Positions 26,979 to 35,661 of a DNA stretch of 58,906 bases are shown piece by piece. The notes below the pieces were generated by a model. That model had not been told where the DNA came from. It was given only the letters and a program-made list of their open reading frames with translations, and ran no database searches. This DNA comes from Kiloniellaceae bacterium (GTDB lineage: Bacteria; Pseudomonadota; Alphaproteobacteria; Kiloniellales; J153), in NCBI GenBank assembly GCA_021776135.1, contig JAJFGL010000069.1, forward strand, positions 1 through 58,906, in the 5' to 3' direction. Position numbers and translations under genes: made by a program. Each line of letters begins with the position of its first letter. Positions within the stretch are counted from its first letter, which is position 1.

Positions 26979-27836
26979 ATGCCGGCATCCGATCCCAGCG
27001 TTCTGGTCAGCACCGCCTGGCTCGCCGATCATATATCCGCGCCCGACGTGCGGGTGGTTGACGCGAGTTACTACCTGCCGGGCGAGGGCCTGGACCCGCG
27101 CGCCGAGTTCGAGTTGCAGCGCATACCCGGCGCCGTCTTCTTCGATATCGACGAGATCGCGGATACCTCGAGCCCCCTGCCCCACATGCTGCCGGCGCCG
27201 GAAAAATTTTCCTCGCGGGTGCGCAAGCTCGGCCTGGGCGACGGTGTGCGTATCGTGGTCTACGATCAACGCGGTATCTTCAGCGCCCCGCGCGTGTGGT
27301 GGAGCTTTCACCTGTTCGGCCATGAGGACGTGGCGGTTCTGGACGGCGGCTTGCCCAAGTGGATGGCCGAGGGGCGCAAGGTCGAGGACGGCCCCGGACG
27401 CGCCGTCGAGCGTAACTTCACGGCGCGCATGGACACCACGATGGTGCGCGACAAGGCCCAGATGCTGGCCAATCTCAAAACCGGGCGCGAACAGGTGGTG
27501 GACGCGCGCTCGCGCGGCCGCTTCGAGGGCCGCGATCCCGAACCGCGCCCGGAGTTGCGCGGCGGCCACATACCCGGCAGCTTGAACCTGCCCTTTACCG
27601 ATCTCATGGAGATGGAATCCCAGACCATGAAGCCGCGCGCGGAGATCGCCGCTTGCCTGGCCGCCGCCGGTATCGATCCCAGACGGCCTGTAACGACAAC
27701 CTGCGGCTCCGGCATTACCGCGGCCGTACTGGCGCTCGGCCTGCACATGACCGGGCACCGCGGCGTCGCCGTTTACGACGGCTCCTGGTGCGACTGGGGC
27801 GCGGGCGAAGACACCCCGGTCGAAACCGGCGCGTGA
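26979..27836 (+). CDS. sseA: 3-mercaptopyruvate / thiosulfate sulfurtransferase
   Basis: 285 residues in two rhodanese domains. The N-terminal inactive domain contains VVYDQRGIFSAPRVWWSFHL and VAVLDGGLPKW. The C-terminal active domain has the loop CGSGITA in TTCGSGITAAVLALGLHM. The CG[S/T]G[V/I]TA form is typical of 3-mercaptopyruvate sulfurtransferases rather than thiosulfate enzymes. The stop codon overlaps the GTG start of the next gene. It forms part of the cysK-alaX-sseA operon, which points to cysteine catabolism and sulphane sulphur transfer. Confidence 0.92.
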   Translation: MPASDPSVLVSTAWLADHISAPDVRVVDASYYLPGEGLDPRAEFELQRIPGAVFFDIDEIADTSSPLPHMLPAPEKFSSRVRKLGLGDGVRIVVYDQRGIFSAPRVWWSFHLFGHEDVAVLDGGLPKWMAEGRKVEDGPGRAVERNFTARMDTTMVRDKAQMLANLKTGREQVVDARSRGRFEGRDPEPRPELRGGHIPGSLNLPFTDLMEMESQTMKPRAEIAACLAAAGIDPRRPVTTTCGSGITAAVLALGLHMTGHRGVAVYDGSWCDWGAGEDTPVETGA

Positions 27837-28822
27837 GCGAGCTTTTCATCCGCCCCTACGCGCCGGCCGACTACGACGATCTGGTGGCGCTGTGGACGCG
27901 GTGCGGCCTGCGGGTTTCCTACAACGACCCGGATCGCGACATCGCCTTGTGGCGCGCCACGCCCAACGCCGAGATTTTCGTCGGCGAGGCCAGCGGTAAA
28001 ATCGCCGCCTCGGTGTGCATCGGCCACGACGGTCATCGCGGCTACCCCTATTACGTCGCCGTCGATCCGGACGCGCGCGGCCAGGACCATGGCCGTGAGA
28101 TCATGCGCCATGCCGAGGCCTGGCTGACCAAGCGCGGGGTCCCCAAGATCAACATCATGGTCCGGGAATCCAACGGCAGCGTGCGCGATTTCTACCGCGC
28201 CATAGGCTACGAGGACACGCCGCGCCATGTCTTGGCCCGCTGGCTGACCCCCGACGGCAAGGAACCCAGCGGGCCGGTTCAAGCCACCGGCACGCTCTCC
28301 GTTTCCGTGACCTATCTGGAAATGACGGCGCGGCCCAGCCATACGCCAGTGCCCATGCCGGCGCGCCGGAAGATCGCGCTTCTCCGCGCCCTGGAACCGG
28401 GGGTGGCTTTTTACCGCTATCTCTACGGCCGGGTGGGCGAGGGGATTATTTGGTATGAACGCCGGGCCCTGGACGACGAGAGCTTGCGCGCCATCGTCAA
28501 CGATCCGCTGGTCGAGATTTACGTGCTGTATGCCGGCGGCGTGCCCGCCGGATATGTCGAGCTCGACCGGCGCGCATCGCCCGATATCGAGCTGGCCTAT
28601 TTCGGCTTACTGCCCGAATTCATCGGCCAGGGCCTGGGCTCCTATTTACTTGGCTCCGCCATCGACATTGCCTGGACCTACGAACCCAGACGCCTGTGGC
28701 TGCACACCTGCAGCTTGGACCATCCCCAAGCCTTGCCCCTCTATCAGAAATTCGGCTTCGTCCCCTACAAGCGCGAGAACCTGGTCATCCCCGACCCGCA
28801 CCTGCACGGCCTGATCCCTTAG
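27833..28822 (+). CDS. tandem GNAT acetyltransferase (YpeA-like plus second GNAT domain)
   Basis: 329 residues starting at a GTG that overlaps the sseA stop. The first about 150 residues resemble YpeA: acetyl-CoA loop YYVAVDPDARGQDHGREIM and then NIMVRESNGSVRDFYRAIGY. The second half is another GNAT domain: LAYFGLLPEFIGQGLGSYLL and HPQALPLYQKFGFVPYKRE. The Q/RxxGxG/A motifs are visible as RGQDHG and GQGLGS. It is a natural fusion of two acetyltransferases that are usually separate. Substrates are unknown. The coupled start puts it under the sulphur operon promoter. Confidence 0.85.
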   Translation: MSELFIRPYAPADYDDLVALWTRCGLRVSYNDPDRDIALWRATPNAEIFVGEASGKIAASVCIGHDGHRGYPYYVAVDPDARGQDHGREIMRHAEAWLTKRGVPKINIMVRESNGSVRDFYRAIGYEDTPRHVLARWLTPDGKEPSGPVQATGTLSVSVTYLEMTARPSHTPVPMPARRKIALLRALEPGVAFYRYLYGRVGEGIIWYERRALDDESLRAIVNDPLVEIYVLYAGGVPAGYVELDRRASPDIELAYFGLLPEFIGQGLGSYLLGSAIDIAWTYEPRRLWLHTCSLDHPQALPLYQKFGFVPYKRENLVIPDPHLHGLIP

Positions 28823-28857
28823 GGGAATGTTAGCCGCAAGGCCCTAGAAAACCTGGA

Positions 28858-30531
28858 ATGCCCCGGCAAGCGGGGCGTATCGCCGCAAACCAGGAAACGA
28901 GGGCCAGACCCATCGCGAGCCCAGGACATACATCGCCGGCCGAGGCGATTTCACCCGGCGCGGACTCCACTTGGACGGGGCATGGCCTTGAGGCAATCCG
29001 CCGCCTGCTGCTCAAGGACGCCGTCGCCTACGGGGCGCCGATCGCGCTCTTCGCGGCCGGTTTGGCGGCGCAGCTTATGTCGATGCTCCACCACGATCCG
29101 TCCTGGTATCTGATCGCGGGGGCGCAATATCTCGAGGGTGGCATACTTTACCGGGACGTCTTCGTCGATGTGAACCCGCCGCTCGGCCTGTTCCTGACTC
29201 TGCCGCCGGTCATCCTGGCCCGTTTCCTGGACGTCTTCCCGGTCCCGGTCTTCGTCGTCTATGTGTACCTGCTGATCGCCTTGTCCTTGGCGGCGGCCTG
29301 GCGCCTGCTGGACGGTCCGCCGGTCTTGCGCCGGGGGCTGTTTATCGCCGCCGCCGCGGTCCTGATTTTGAGTCCGGCGGGCGACTTCGGTCAGCGCGAA
29401 CACTTCCTGACGATTCTGATCCTGCCCTATTTGTTTCTGTCTGCCTTGGACCCGGCGCGCAAGCGGATACCTTGGATGGCGGCGCTGATCCTCGGCCTGG
29501 CCGCCGGCGCCGGTTTCGCGCTCAAGCCGCACTACCTCCTGATTCCCCTGGCTTTGGAGGTTTACCGCCTGACAAGCGTCCGCCGCTTGGCAAGCCTTTG
29601 GCGGCCCGAGGTCTTGGGCCTCGGCCTCGCGCTCCTCGGTTATGGTGGGGTTTTGATTTTCGTTACGCCGGACTATCTGACCCGGATCGTTCCCTACGCC
29701 ATGGAAGTCTATAACCAAGCCTACGCCAATCCGCTTTACATTAATCTATTTCGGCTGGAAACTTTTTTACTGCCGCTTGGCTGCGCGATCCAGATCGCTA
29801 CCCGGCGGCGCCAAGCCGCGCCGCGTTACGGCGACGTTTTCCTGATCGCCTCGGCCTGTTTATTCGTGGCCTATTTGGTTCAGGGGAAAGGCTGGGACTA
29901 CCATCTTTACCCGGCCTCCGCTTGCCTGGTGCTGGGTTACGTATCGATTTGCCTGAATGCCATGCAACGGCAAAACGGCGCGGCATCGCCAAGCGGAAAG
30001 GGTGGCCTTTCCCATGGCGCGGCCTTGGCGGCCCTGGCGGTGGCCGCCGTTCTCGTCGGCCATGACGTCACGAAGTTCGGCTACAAGAACCGTTTCACGG
30101 AGATCATGACGCCCTATGCCGCGCGCTATGCCGGCGGCGGATCGATCGCCGTCATGAGCGCGAACCTCTGGGCGGGCTTTCCCCTCGTCAACAACAGCCG
30201 CCTAGGCTGGTCGTCGCGTTTCGCGGCGTTATGGCTGCTGCCCGGCGCCCAGCAAAGGCGTCACGCGGACGACGGCGCGGACCTGGCCCTGCTGGACGAG
30301 ATGGAAGCCTTCACCCGCGATGCCGTGGTGGCCGATTTCACGGCCGCCATGCCGGATTTGGTTTTCGTCGATGACCGGGATATGAAACCCTACTTTGGGG
30401 GTCTAAGTTTCGATTACCTGGAATTCTTCGGCCAAGACCGGCGTTTCGCCCGCATCTGGCCGGACTATGTCTGGGTCGAGAAGGTCGTCGGCTTCGACAT
30501 CTACCGCCGCCGCTGCGCGCCCGGTTGCTAG
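28858..30531 (+). CDS. polytopic membrane protein, GT-C/ArnT-like glycosyltransferase candidate
   Basis: 557 residues with about 10-12 predicted membrane helices, preceded by a polar tail of about 55 residues. After the first helix comes a long periplasmic loop, DPSWYLIAGAQYLEGGILYR, followed by DVFVDVNPPL. This Asp-containing pattern is what GT-C glycosyltransferases using polyprenyl-phosphate sugars show in their first loop. The C-terminal 130 residues are outside the membrane. The N-terminal start is uncertain. It stands alone and overlaps the converging oxidoreductase gene by 4 bp. Family membership is inferred from the topology and loop motif. Confidence 0.65.
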   Translation: MPRQAGRIAANQETRARPIASPGHTSPAEAISPGADSTWTGHGLEAIRRLLLKDAVAYGAPIALFAAGLAAQLMSMLHHDPSWYLIAGAQYLEGGILYRDVFVDVNPPLGLFLTLPPVILARFLDVFPVPVFVVYVYLLIALSLAAAWRLLDGPPVLRRGLFIAAAAVLILSPAGDFGQREHFLTILILPYLFLSALDPARKRIPWMAALILGLAAGAGFALKPHYLLIPLALEVYRLTSVRRLASLWRPEVLGLGLALLGYGGVLIFVTPDYLTRIVPYAMEVYNQAYANPLYINLFRLETFLLPLGCAIQIATRRRQAAPRYGDVFLIASACLFVAYLVQGKGWDYHLYPASACLVLGYVSICLNAMQRQNGAASPSGKGGLSHGAALAALAVAAVLVGHDVTKFGYKNRFTEIMTPYAARYAGGGSIAVMSANLWAGFPLVNNSRLGWSSRFAALWLLPGAQQRRHADDGADLALLDEMEAFTRDAVVADFTAAMPDLVFVDDRDMKPYFGGLSFDYLEFFGQDRRFARIWPDYVWVEKVVGFDIYRRRCAPGC

Positions 30532-32513
30532 AGCGACAACGCCAACTTACGGCCCTCATGGAAGGCCATGTTGGCCAAGCGCGGGGCCACGCAATCGCCG
30601 ATGCCATGGACCTCGAGACCGCCGCCGGCGAGTTCGTCCGCGAGCCAGGTCTGTGAAGTATTCAGGGTCGCCAGGATCAAGCTGTCGGCGTCCAGGCGCC
30701 GTTCCGACCCATCGCGCAGGTCCATGACGCTGGCGCCGTCGCCGTGCCAGGCGGATAGGGCGGCGTCGCAAATCACCTCGACACCCAGGCGCTTGAAGCG
30801 CTGCCGCAGGGGCCAGTCGGCGGCCGTGCGTTGCAATTCCCATCCGGCCATGGGGTGCGGCGTCACCAAGGTGACGTCATGGCCTTGCTCGGCCAGGTGC
30901 CAGGCCGTGCCGCAACCGTGCCAATGGCCCATGTCGTCGAGCACGATGACCCGCTGACCGGGGCGCGCGGCGCGGCCCATGACATCCTCGACCGGCCAGA
31001 CCTGGCCAAGCTCCAAACCCGGTAAACTATCCACATGGGGCAAGGCGCGCTGGAACCCATCGCCGGCCGGTTGCGACCCGGTCGCCAGGACCACGACTTC
31101 GGCGCCGGATGCGGCGGCCTCATCGCCGTCCATGGGGGTATTGAGGCGCAGGGTGACTTGCAGTTTCTCCAACTGCCCTTCGTACCAGGCGATCAGGTCC
31201 AGGATCTGCGCCCGGCGCGGTTGCAGCCCGGCCAGGCGGAAGCGCCCGCCCAGCTGCGGCCCGGCCTCCGCCAGAGTCACCCGGTGGCCCCGCTCGGCCG
31301 CGGCCCGCGCCGCTTCCAGCCCCGCCGGGCCGCCGCCGATCACCAGGATGTCGCGCGGCCGTTCCGCCGGCGTGAAGCGGTCGCCGCCCCATTCGAACTC
31401 GCGCCCGGCGGAAGGGTTGACCAGGCAGGATATCCAATAGTCGCGGGAGCGCCGGCCCCAGCACATCTGATTGCAGGATATGCAGCCGCGGATATCCGCC
31501 GGGCGGTCTTCTTGGGCCTTGTTGGCCAGGTGCGGGTCGGCGATCTGGCCGCGCACGATGCTGACCATGTCGGCCTGGCCGGCGCCGATCACGGTGTTGG
31601 CGTTCTCCGGCGTGCGGATGTGGCTTTCGGCCTGGACCTTGGCGTGGGTGACGACCTGCTTCAGCGCCTCGGCCAGACCGGCGCCGAGCTTTTCCTCGTA
31701 GAGAAAGGTCGGCATGAGATCGTAGAAATGAAAATAACTGCCGGTGCCGCAGGTCACGTAATCCAGCAGGCCGCGCGTGTCGTGATAGGCGATAATCTCC
31801 TGCAAGTCTTCTTGGGAGAGGGCGACCTTGGCGTGGCGTTCCAGGCTGACCGCGAAACCGATAATGAAATCCTCGCCCACCAGCTTGCGGATACGCTCCA
31901 CGATTGCCCGCGAAAAGCGCACGCGGTTTTCCAAAACGCCGCCCCAGCGGTCGTCCCGGCGGTTCGACCAAGGGGTCCAGAACTGGTCGATCAGGGCATG
32001 GTAGGCGGCGAAGAGTTCAACCCCGTCGAAACCCGCCGCCTGGGCCCGGCGCGCGGCCTGGGCGAAGGCTTCTATGATCTCTTCGATCTCCGCCTCGGAC
32101 ATGGCGTGGCTGCCGGCGGAATCGTGATAGGAGCCGAGGCCGGAGGGCGACCAGTTGGCGGTGAAGGAGTTATCGGGGTCGCCGTGCTGACCGACATGAT
32201 ACAACTGCTGGATCATGACCGTGCCGTGGTCGTGGCAGGCATCGGTTATGCGCCGGAAGTGCGGCACGACCGCATCGTCCTGGTGAAGAAAATTGCCGCG
32301 CGTGAGGACCGCCGTAGCGTGAACCGGCACCGGCTCGACCACGATCATGGCCGCGCCGCCCAGGGAACGTTCAAGATAATAGCCGAGATGGCGTTCGCCC
32401 GGCAGGCCCGCTTCGGCCATGTTCGCGGTGTGAGCGCCGAAGTTAAGCCGGTGCTTCAGCGTCTTGTGGCGCAGATCCAGCGGTTGAAAGAGGTGCGGGA
32501 AGAGCCGCGACAC
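30528..32513 (-). CDS. OYE-type FMN / Fe-S / FAD oxidoreductase (trimethylamine dehydrogenase-like)
   Basis: A 661-residue three-part flavoprotein. Residues 1-340 form an old-yellow-enzyme TIM barrel (LFQPLDLRHKTLKHRLNFGA, WGGVLENRVRFSRAIVERI, SIVRGQIADPHLANKA). A 4Fe-4S motif follows: C-x2-C-x3-C-x11-C, from CISCNQMCWG to WISC. The C-terminal part is an FAD/NAD(P)-binding module (ILVIGGGPAGLEAARAAAERG). Members include trimethylamine/dimethylamine dehydrogenases, 2,4-dienoyl-CoA reductase and demethylases of N-methylproline-type betaines. The specific substrate cannot be told. It converges on the membrane protein gene with a 4-bp overlap, and a small helical protein lies upstream. Confidence 0.9.
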   Translation of the reverse strand: MSRLFPHLFQPLDLRHKTLKHRLNFGAHTANMAEAGLPGERHLGYYLERSLGGAAMIVVEPVPVHATAVLTRGNFLHQDDAVVPHFRRITDACHDHGTVMIQQLYHVGQHGDPDNSFTANWSPSGLGSYHDSAGSHAMSEAEIEEIIEAFAQAARRAQAAGFDGVELFAAYHALIDQFWTPWSNRRDDRWGGVLENRVRFSRAIVERIRKLVGEDFIIGFAVSLERHAKVALSQEDLQEIIAYHDTRGLLDYVTCGTGSYFHFYDLMPTFLYEEKLGAGLAEALKQVVTHAKVQAESHIRTPENANTVIGAGQADMVSIVRGQIADPHLANKAQEDRPADIRGCISCNQMCWGRRSRDYWISCLVNPSAGREFEWGGDRFTPAERPRDILVIGGGPAGLEAARAAAERGHRVTLAEAGPQLGGRFRLAGLQPRRAQILDLIAWYEGQLEKLQVTLRLNTPMDGDEAAASGAEVVVLATGSQPAGDGFQRALPHVDSLPGLELGQVWPVEDVMGRAARPGQRVIVLDDMGHWHGCGTAWHLAEQGHDVTLVTPHPMAGWELQRTAADWPLRQRFKRLGVEVICDAALSAWHGDGASVMDLRDGSERRLDADSLILATLNTSQTWLADELAGGGLEVHGIGDCVAPRLANMAFHEGRKLALSL

Positions 32514-32524
32514 GGGTAAAACGG

Positions 32525-32782
32525 CTAACGCAAGGCGGATAGATTGGCGATCAGGGCGGTGGTGGCGCGGCGCATTTCCTCGGAAATCTTGTGGGCCTTA
32601 TCCTGATCCGCTTCGCAACACGCCACCGCCACGCGGGTATTGCGCTCCGTGCAATCGCGGTAAGAGCTAATCAGCGCCTTCTCGATGATCTTGGCGATTC
32701 CCTCGCGTTGCTCCGGCCCCGCCTCGCCTAGCAAATCGACGACGGCGTCCGTTACTTCTTCGCTGCGATCTTTTAGCGACAT
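32525..32782 (-). CDS. small helical protein of unknown function
   Basis: 85 residues, largely alpha-helical by composition (SEEVTDAVVDLLGEAGPEQR, ISEEMRRATTALIANLSAL). One cysteine lies in RDCTERN and a pair in AVACCEAD. The ATG at 32782 follows GGGAAGGGATCTCCACC, a strong ribosome-binding site. The longer frame from 32848 is not needed. It lies directly upstream of the oxidoreductase gene on the same strand (11 bp apart), so they may be co-expressed. No family recognised. Confidence 0.65.
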   Translation of the reverse strand: MSLKDRSEEVTDAVVDLLGEAGPEQREGIAKIIEKALISSYRDCTERNTRVAVACCEADQDKAHKISEEMRRATTALIANLSALR

Positions 32783-32917
32783 GGTGGAGATCCCTTCCCT
32801 GTGGCAAACGGCCTGATAGATTGTTCCCCCTGCGCGCCTTGGAGGCAAGGGCAGCTTAATTAAGCATCGAGGGGCGGTTTCACACTCACCAAAAAACCAG
32901 TGCGAAAGCTTCGGCTA

Positions 32918-32931
32918 TACAGTTTACTGTA
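32918..32931. promoter_or_regulatory. short inverted repeat upstream of the OLD-like gene
   Basis: TACAGT and ACTGTA around a TT centre form a 14-bp near-palindrome about 90 bp upstream of the OLD-like ATPase start. It lies in a transition zone where GC content drops. It may be the operator of the acquired gene; this is inferred from symmetry and position only. Confidence 0.3.
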
Positions 32932-33016
32932 ACGAGGATACACCTCACTCGGTCCCGTTGATACACGCGTTACGGCAGAGTAGACTCAATTGTATGACAT
33001 TTTTTAGAAGCTCAGA

Positions 33017-34858
33017 ATGAGAATTTGTTCGTTCCAAATTGAAAATTACAAGAGCTATAGGAAAACTGAAAAGATCGACCTATCGCCTGGATTTAATATC
33101 GTCGTTGCACCAAACAATGTTGGAAAAACGGCATTATTGGAGATCTTATCCACGCGTTTTTCTGATAAGCCGCACCGAAGTATCAAAATTGCCCGGTCGC
33201 GGGAATTACCGCCAAAATCCTCAATTCATGTTGCACTCGCAATATCTGGAAAAGAATTCAAAGACTTTGCTCTGAACAAGAGCCGCGTTATCCTTCCAAT
33301 ACCACCAAAATTTCAGAATGATCAGAAGCGCTGCGCCGAGCTGTTCCGAGATATAGCAAATTCACCAGGCGTGATTATCGAATGTGAATACAGCCCACAA
33401 ACAGGTCCTGTTCTGCATAAAATCCAAACTGACAATTTTGCGCTCGCATTTTCTGATGAGGCGCCCCTTGCAGCCCTTTTTGACTCTAATCAGTTGAACG
33501 ATGATTTTGATTTCAAAACTATAAGTACAACTAATAAGCACAATCTATTATTCCAGGAGATGGCAGTAGAGTTTCAAAAAAATACCTACAATTTTCTTGC
33601 AGAACGGTTAAATATAGGAACTTGCGCTTTTGGGTCGAATACGACTCTTAGACCGGATGCGTCAAATCTTGCTGAAGTATTAGATAATTTACAATCTAAT
33701 CTCGCGCGGTTTGAAAGGTTCAACGCTCACATATCAGATATTTTTGAGAACGTTCGTGGGGTCGTCTCACGACCGTCGATCCAAGAGAAGAACAATGTCG
33801 AAATTGTTGTTTGGACCGTTGATCCGAGATCGGAGAGAGACGATCTAGCAACGGAGCTTAAAGAAAGCGGTACAGGCATTGGACAGGTACTAGCGATGAT
33901 TTACGTCGTGATGACGTCGGAAGAACCAAGAGTCATCATCATCGATGAACCCAATACATTTCTACATCCCGGTGCCGCCAAAAAACTCATTCAAATCCTG
34001 AGTCAATACCCACAGCATCAATATATATTCGCTACTCACTCACCCGAAATCATTCGCGTCAGCGAACCGGGAACTGTCATAGCCATCCGCTGGGAAGATG
34101 GTGAAAGCAAGCTCGTTCCCATCGATGCGGAAAAAATCGAAGACCTTCAATCAGTTCTGATGGATGTTGGCGTCAAGCTCTCCGATGTGTTCGGTGCTGA
34201 TACGGTCTTGTGGGTCGAGGGATTCACCGAGGAAGCTTGCTTCGACTTGATACTTCGCCGCCTTGGGAAACGACCCTACCTTGGCGTGTCAATATTGGCG
34301 GTGCGTAGCACCGGTGAATTTGAGAGCAAGCGGGCGGATGCTGATGCAATATGGGAAATCTACGAAAAGCTGTCTACATCGCGAGCTTTAATGCCCCCGG
34401 CAATCGCCTTCGTTTTCGATCGCGAGGGGCGAACCGAACGTCAAATGGAGGATTTATCGCGCCGATCCAGCAATCGAGTGCGTTTTATTCCTCGCCGGAC
34501 CTATGAAAATTATTTAATTCATCCATCTGCAATCACCGCCCTTATGAACACACTTCCGACTTTTTCTGAAACTGCAATCACCGAAGCGCTTGTACGCGGT
34601 TGGTTACTAGAGAATGGAGACAAGAACGAGTACTGCGCCGAGAACTTAGGCATTTCTGATTTGGTAAATCCAAATTGGCTAGAAAAAGTCCACGGAGCCA
34701 AATTGCTGGCACACCTATTCAAAGACCTCTCGGAAGAAAAAGAAGAGTTCCGTAAGCGATCACATTCCCTCCAATTAACGGAATGGTTGATTGAGAACGA
34801 TCCAGACTGCCTGAAGGAACTTGTAGATTTCTTGTCTGAACTCCTCCCGCAGGAATAA
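33017..34858 (+). CDS. OLD-family ATPase with TOPRIM nuclease domain (candidate defence protein)
   Basis: A 613-residue protein. The N-terminal half is an SMC/RecF-like ABC ATPase: MRICSFQIENYKSYRKTEKI, Walker A as APNNVGKT (residues 31-38, with Ala in place of the usual Gly), a signature region ELKESGTGIGQVLAMIY, Walker B VIIIDEPNTFLHPGA (about 306-320) and the His switch ATHSPEII. The C-terminal half has TOPRIM features: VLWVEGFTEEACFDLI (about 396) and AFVFDREGR (about 463). This is the OLD/GajA/AriA architecture, whose members cut DNA or tRNA in phage defence. No UvrD-like GajB follows. The gene is much more AT-rich than its surroundings and lies immediately upstream of tRNA-Pro. Confidence 0.85.
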   Translation: MRICSFQIENYKSYRKTEKIDLSPGFNIVVAPNNVGKTALLEILSTRFSDKPHRSIKIARSRELPPKSSIHVALAISGKEFKDFALNKSRVILPIPPKFQNDQKRCAELFRDIANSPGVIIECEYSPQTGPVLHKIQTDNFALAFSDEAPLAALFDSNQLNDDFDFKTISTTNKHNLLFQEMAVEFQKNTYNFLAERLNIGTCAFGSNTTLRPDASNLAEVLDNLQSNLARFERFNAHISDIFENVRGVVSRPSIQEKNNVEIVVWTVDPRSERDDLATELKESGTGIGQVLAMIYVVMTSEEPRVIIIDEPNTFLHPGAAKKLIQILSQYPQHQYIFATHSPEIIRVSEPGTVIAIRWEDGESKLVPIDAEKIEDLQSVLMDVGVKLSDVFGADTVLWVEGFTEEACFDLILRRLGKRPYLGVSILAVRSTGEFESKRADADAIWEIYEKLSTSRALMPPAIAFVFDREGRTERQMEDLSRRSSNRVRFIPRRTYENYLIHPSAITALMNTLPTFSETAITEALVRGWLLENGDKNEYCAENLGISDLVNPNWLEKVHGAKLLAHLFKDLSEEKEEFRKRSHSLQLTEWLIENDPDCLKELVDFLSELLPQE

Positions 34859-34929
34859 TGAGTTCTCTCCCGTAGCCATTGAAACTCCCCCGAAAAGCCC
34901 CTAGTTTCCGGCCCGCTGGTAACCTGCAT

Positions 34930-35006
34930 CGGGGCGTAGCTCAGCCTGGTAGAGTGCCTGCTTTGGGAGCAGGAAGCCGGAGGTTCGAATCCTCTCGCCC
35001 CGACCA
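34930..35006 (+). tRNA. tRNA-Pro (TGG)
   Basis: The acceptor stem CGGGGCG (34930-34936) pairs with CGCCCCG (34996-35002), followed by A and encoded CCA. The anticodon arm CCTGC-TTTGGGA-GCAGG gives anticodon TGG. The T arm GGAGG-TTCGAAT-CCTCT folds with one G-U pair. Length is 77 nt. Confidence 0.97.
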
Positions 35007-35089
35007 AGGCACCAGCCTTGGGCTTCGGTTGAATCTTAGCCCCTGTGCTGGTATCAGAGCCATATCAATCCCCTTGAGGCCCTCTTCCC

Positions 35090-35401
35090 ATGACCGTCCA
35101 TGTCCGTATCTACCGCGAGGCCAAGACCGCGACCCAGTCGGGCCTGGCCAATACCCGGCGTTGGGTCGTTGAGTTCGAGCCCGAGACCCCGCGCGAGGTC
35201 GAGCCGCTCATGGGCTGGACCTCCTCCTCCGACACCAAGGGCCAGCTGCGCCTGCGCTTCGACAGCGAGGCGGAAGCAGTGGCCTACGCCCAAAAGCACG
35301 GTTTCATGTATAGTCTGGAAAGACCGCGCGAGCGGAAAATCCGGCCCAAGGCCTACGCCGATAATTTCAAGTACAACCGCCTACTGCGCTGGACGCACTA
35401 G
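35090..35401 (+). CDS. NDUFS4-like complex I accessory subunit
   Basis: 103 residues homologous to the ETC complex I subunit family (NDUFS4, the 18-kDa subunit). The core TKGQLRLRFDSEAEAVAYAQ and the basic tail IRPKAYADNFKYNR are characteristic. In alphaproteobacteria this accessory subunit stabilises NADH:ubiquinone oxidoreductase and, as here, is often encoded apart from the nuo operon. It lies between tRNA-Pro and tRNA-Arg, and its high GC matches the core genome, which shows that the AT-rich genes on both sides are the intruders. Confidence 0.9.
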   Translation: MTVHVRIYREAKTATQSGLANTRRWVVEFEPETPREVEPLMGWTSSSDTKGQLRLRFDSEAEAVAYAQKHGFMYSLERPRERKIRPKAYADNFKYNRLLRWTH

Positions 35402-35430
35402 GCGGGGCCGGAACCGGCCTAAACCGGAAC

Positions 35431-35507
35431 GCGCCCGTAGCTCAGTTGGATAGAGCACGAGCCTTCTAAGCTTGGGGCCGCAGGTTCGAATCCTGCCGGG
35501 CGCACCA
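35431..35507 (+). tRNA. tRNA-Arg (TCT)
   Basis: The acceptor stem GCGCCCG (35431-35437) pairs with CGGGCGC, followed by A and encoded CCA (35505-35507). The anticodon loop CTTCTAA gives anticodon TCT. The T arm GCAGG-TTCGAAT-CCTGC is perfect. Length is 77 nt. Its last 24 nt recur at 37415-37438, on the far side of an inserted AT-rich gene. Confidence 0.97.
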
Positions 35508-35597
35508 GTTTCTCTATTTGGAACGGACTGCTTTACGCCAGGGCAGCATGAAACCCATGAGCCCGAGAACGATGCCGGTGACCGAGGCCGCGCCGGC
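35484..35597. repeat. left direct repeat of a tRNA-Arg-associated insertion (attL-like)
   Basis: The last 24 nt of tRNA-Arg (35484-35507, starting GTTCGAATCC) plus the next 90 bp match 37415-37537. The tRNA part is exact. The next part is diverged and includes a 9-bp length difference. The final 44 bp (35554-35597) are exact again. Homology stops at GCCGGC, where the inserted DNA begins. Confidence 0.85.
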
Positions 35598-35600
35598 TTT
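35514..35600 (-). pseudogene. C-terminal fragment of a small membrane protein gene
   Basis: On the minus strand this stretch encodes AGAASVTGIVLGLMGFMLPW followed by RKAVRSK and a stop. It is a diverged copy of the end of the intact 76-residue protein at 37445-37675 (which has GLMGLMLPWRKAIRAGISK). The upstream part was lost at the insertion point, so the fragment has no start of its own. Confidence 0.75.
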
Positions 35601-35661
35601 CTGGCAGATCAATCTGAGATACCGAGCTAGGAAAACCCCTAGCGTCTGAAGGAACCAACAC

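Noticed and set aside
31035-32519. 494-codon frame opposite the oxidoreductase
   Set aside because: Shadow of a conserved flavoprotein gene; no motif and no ribosome-binding site.
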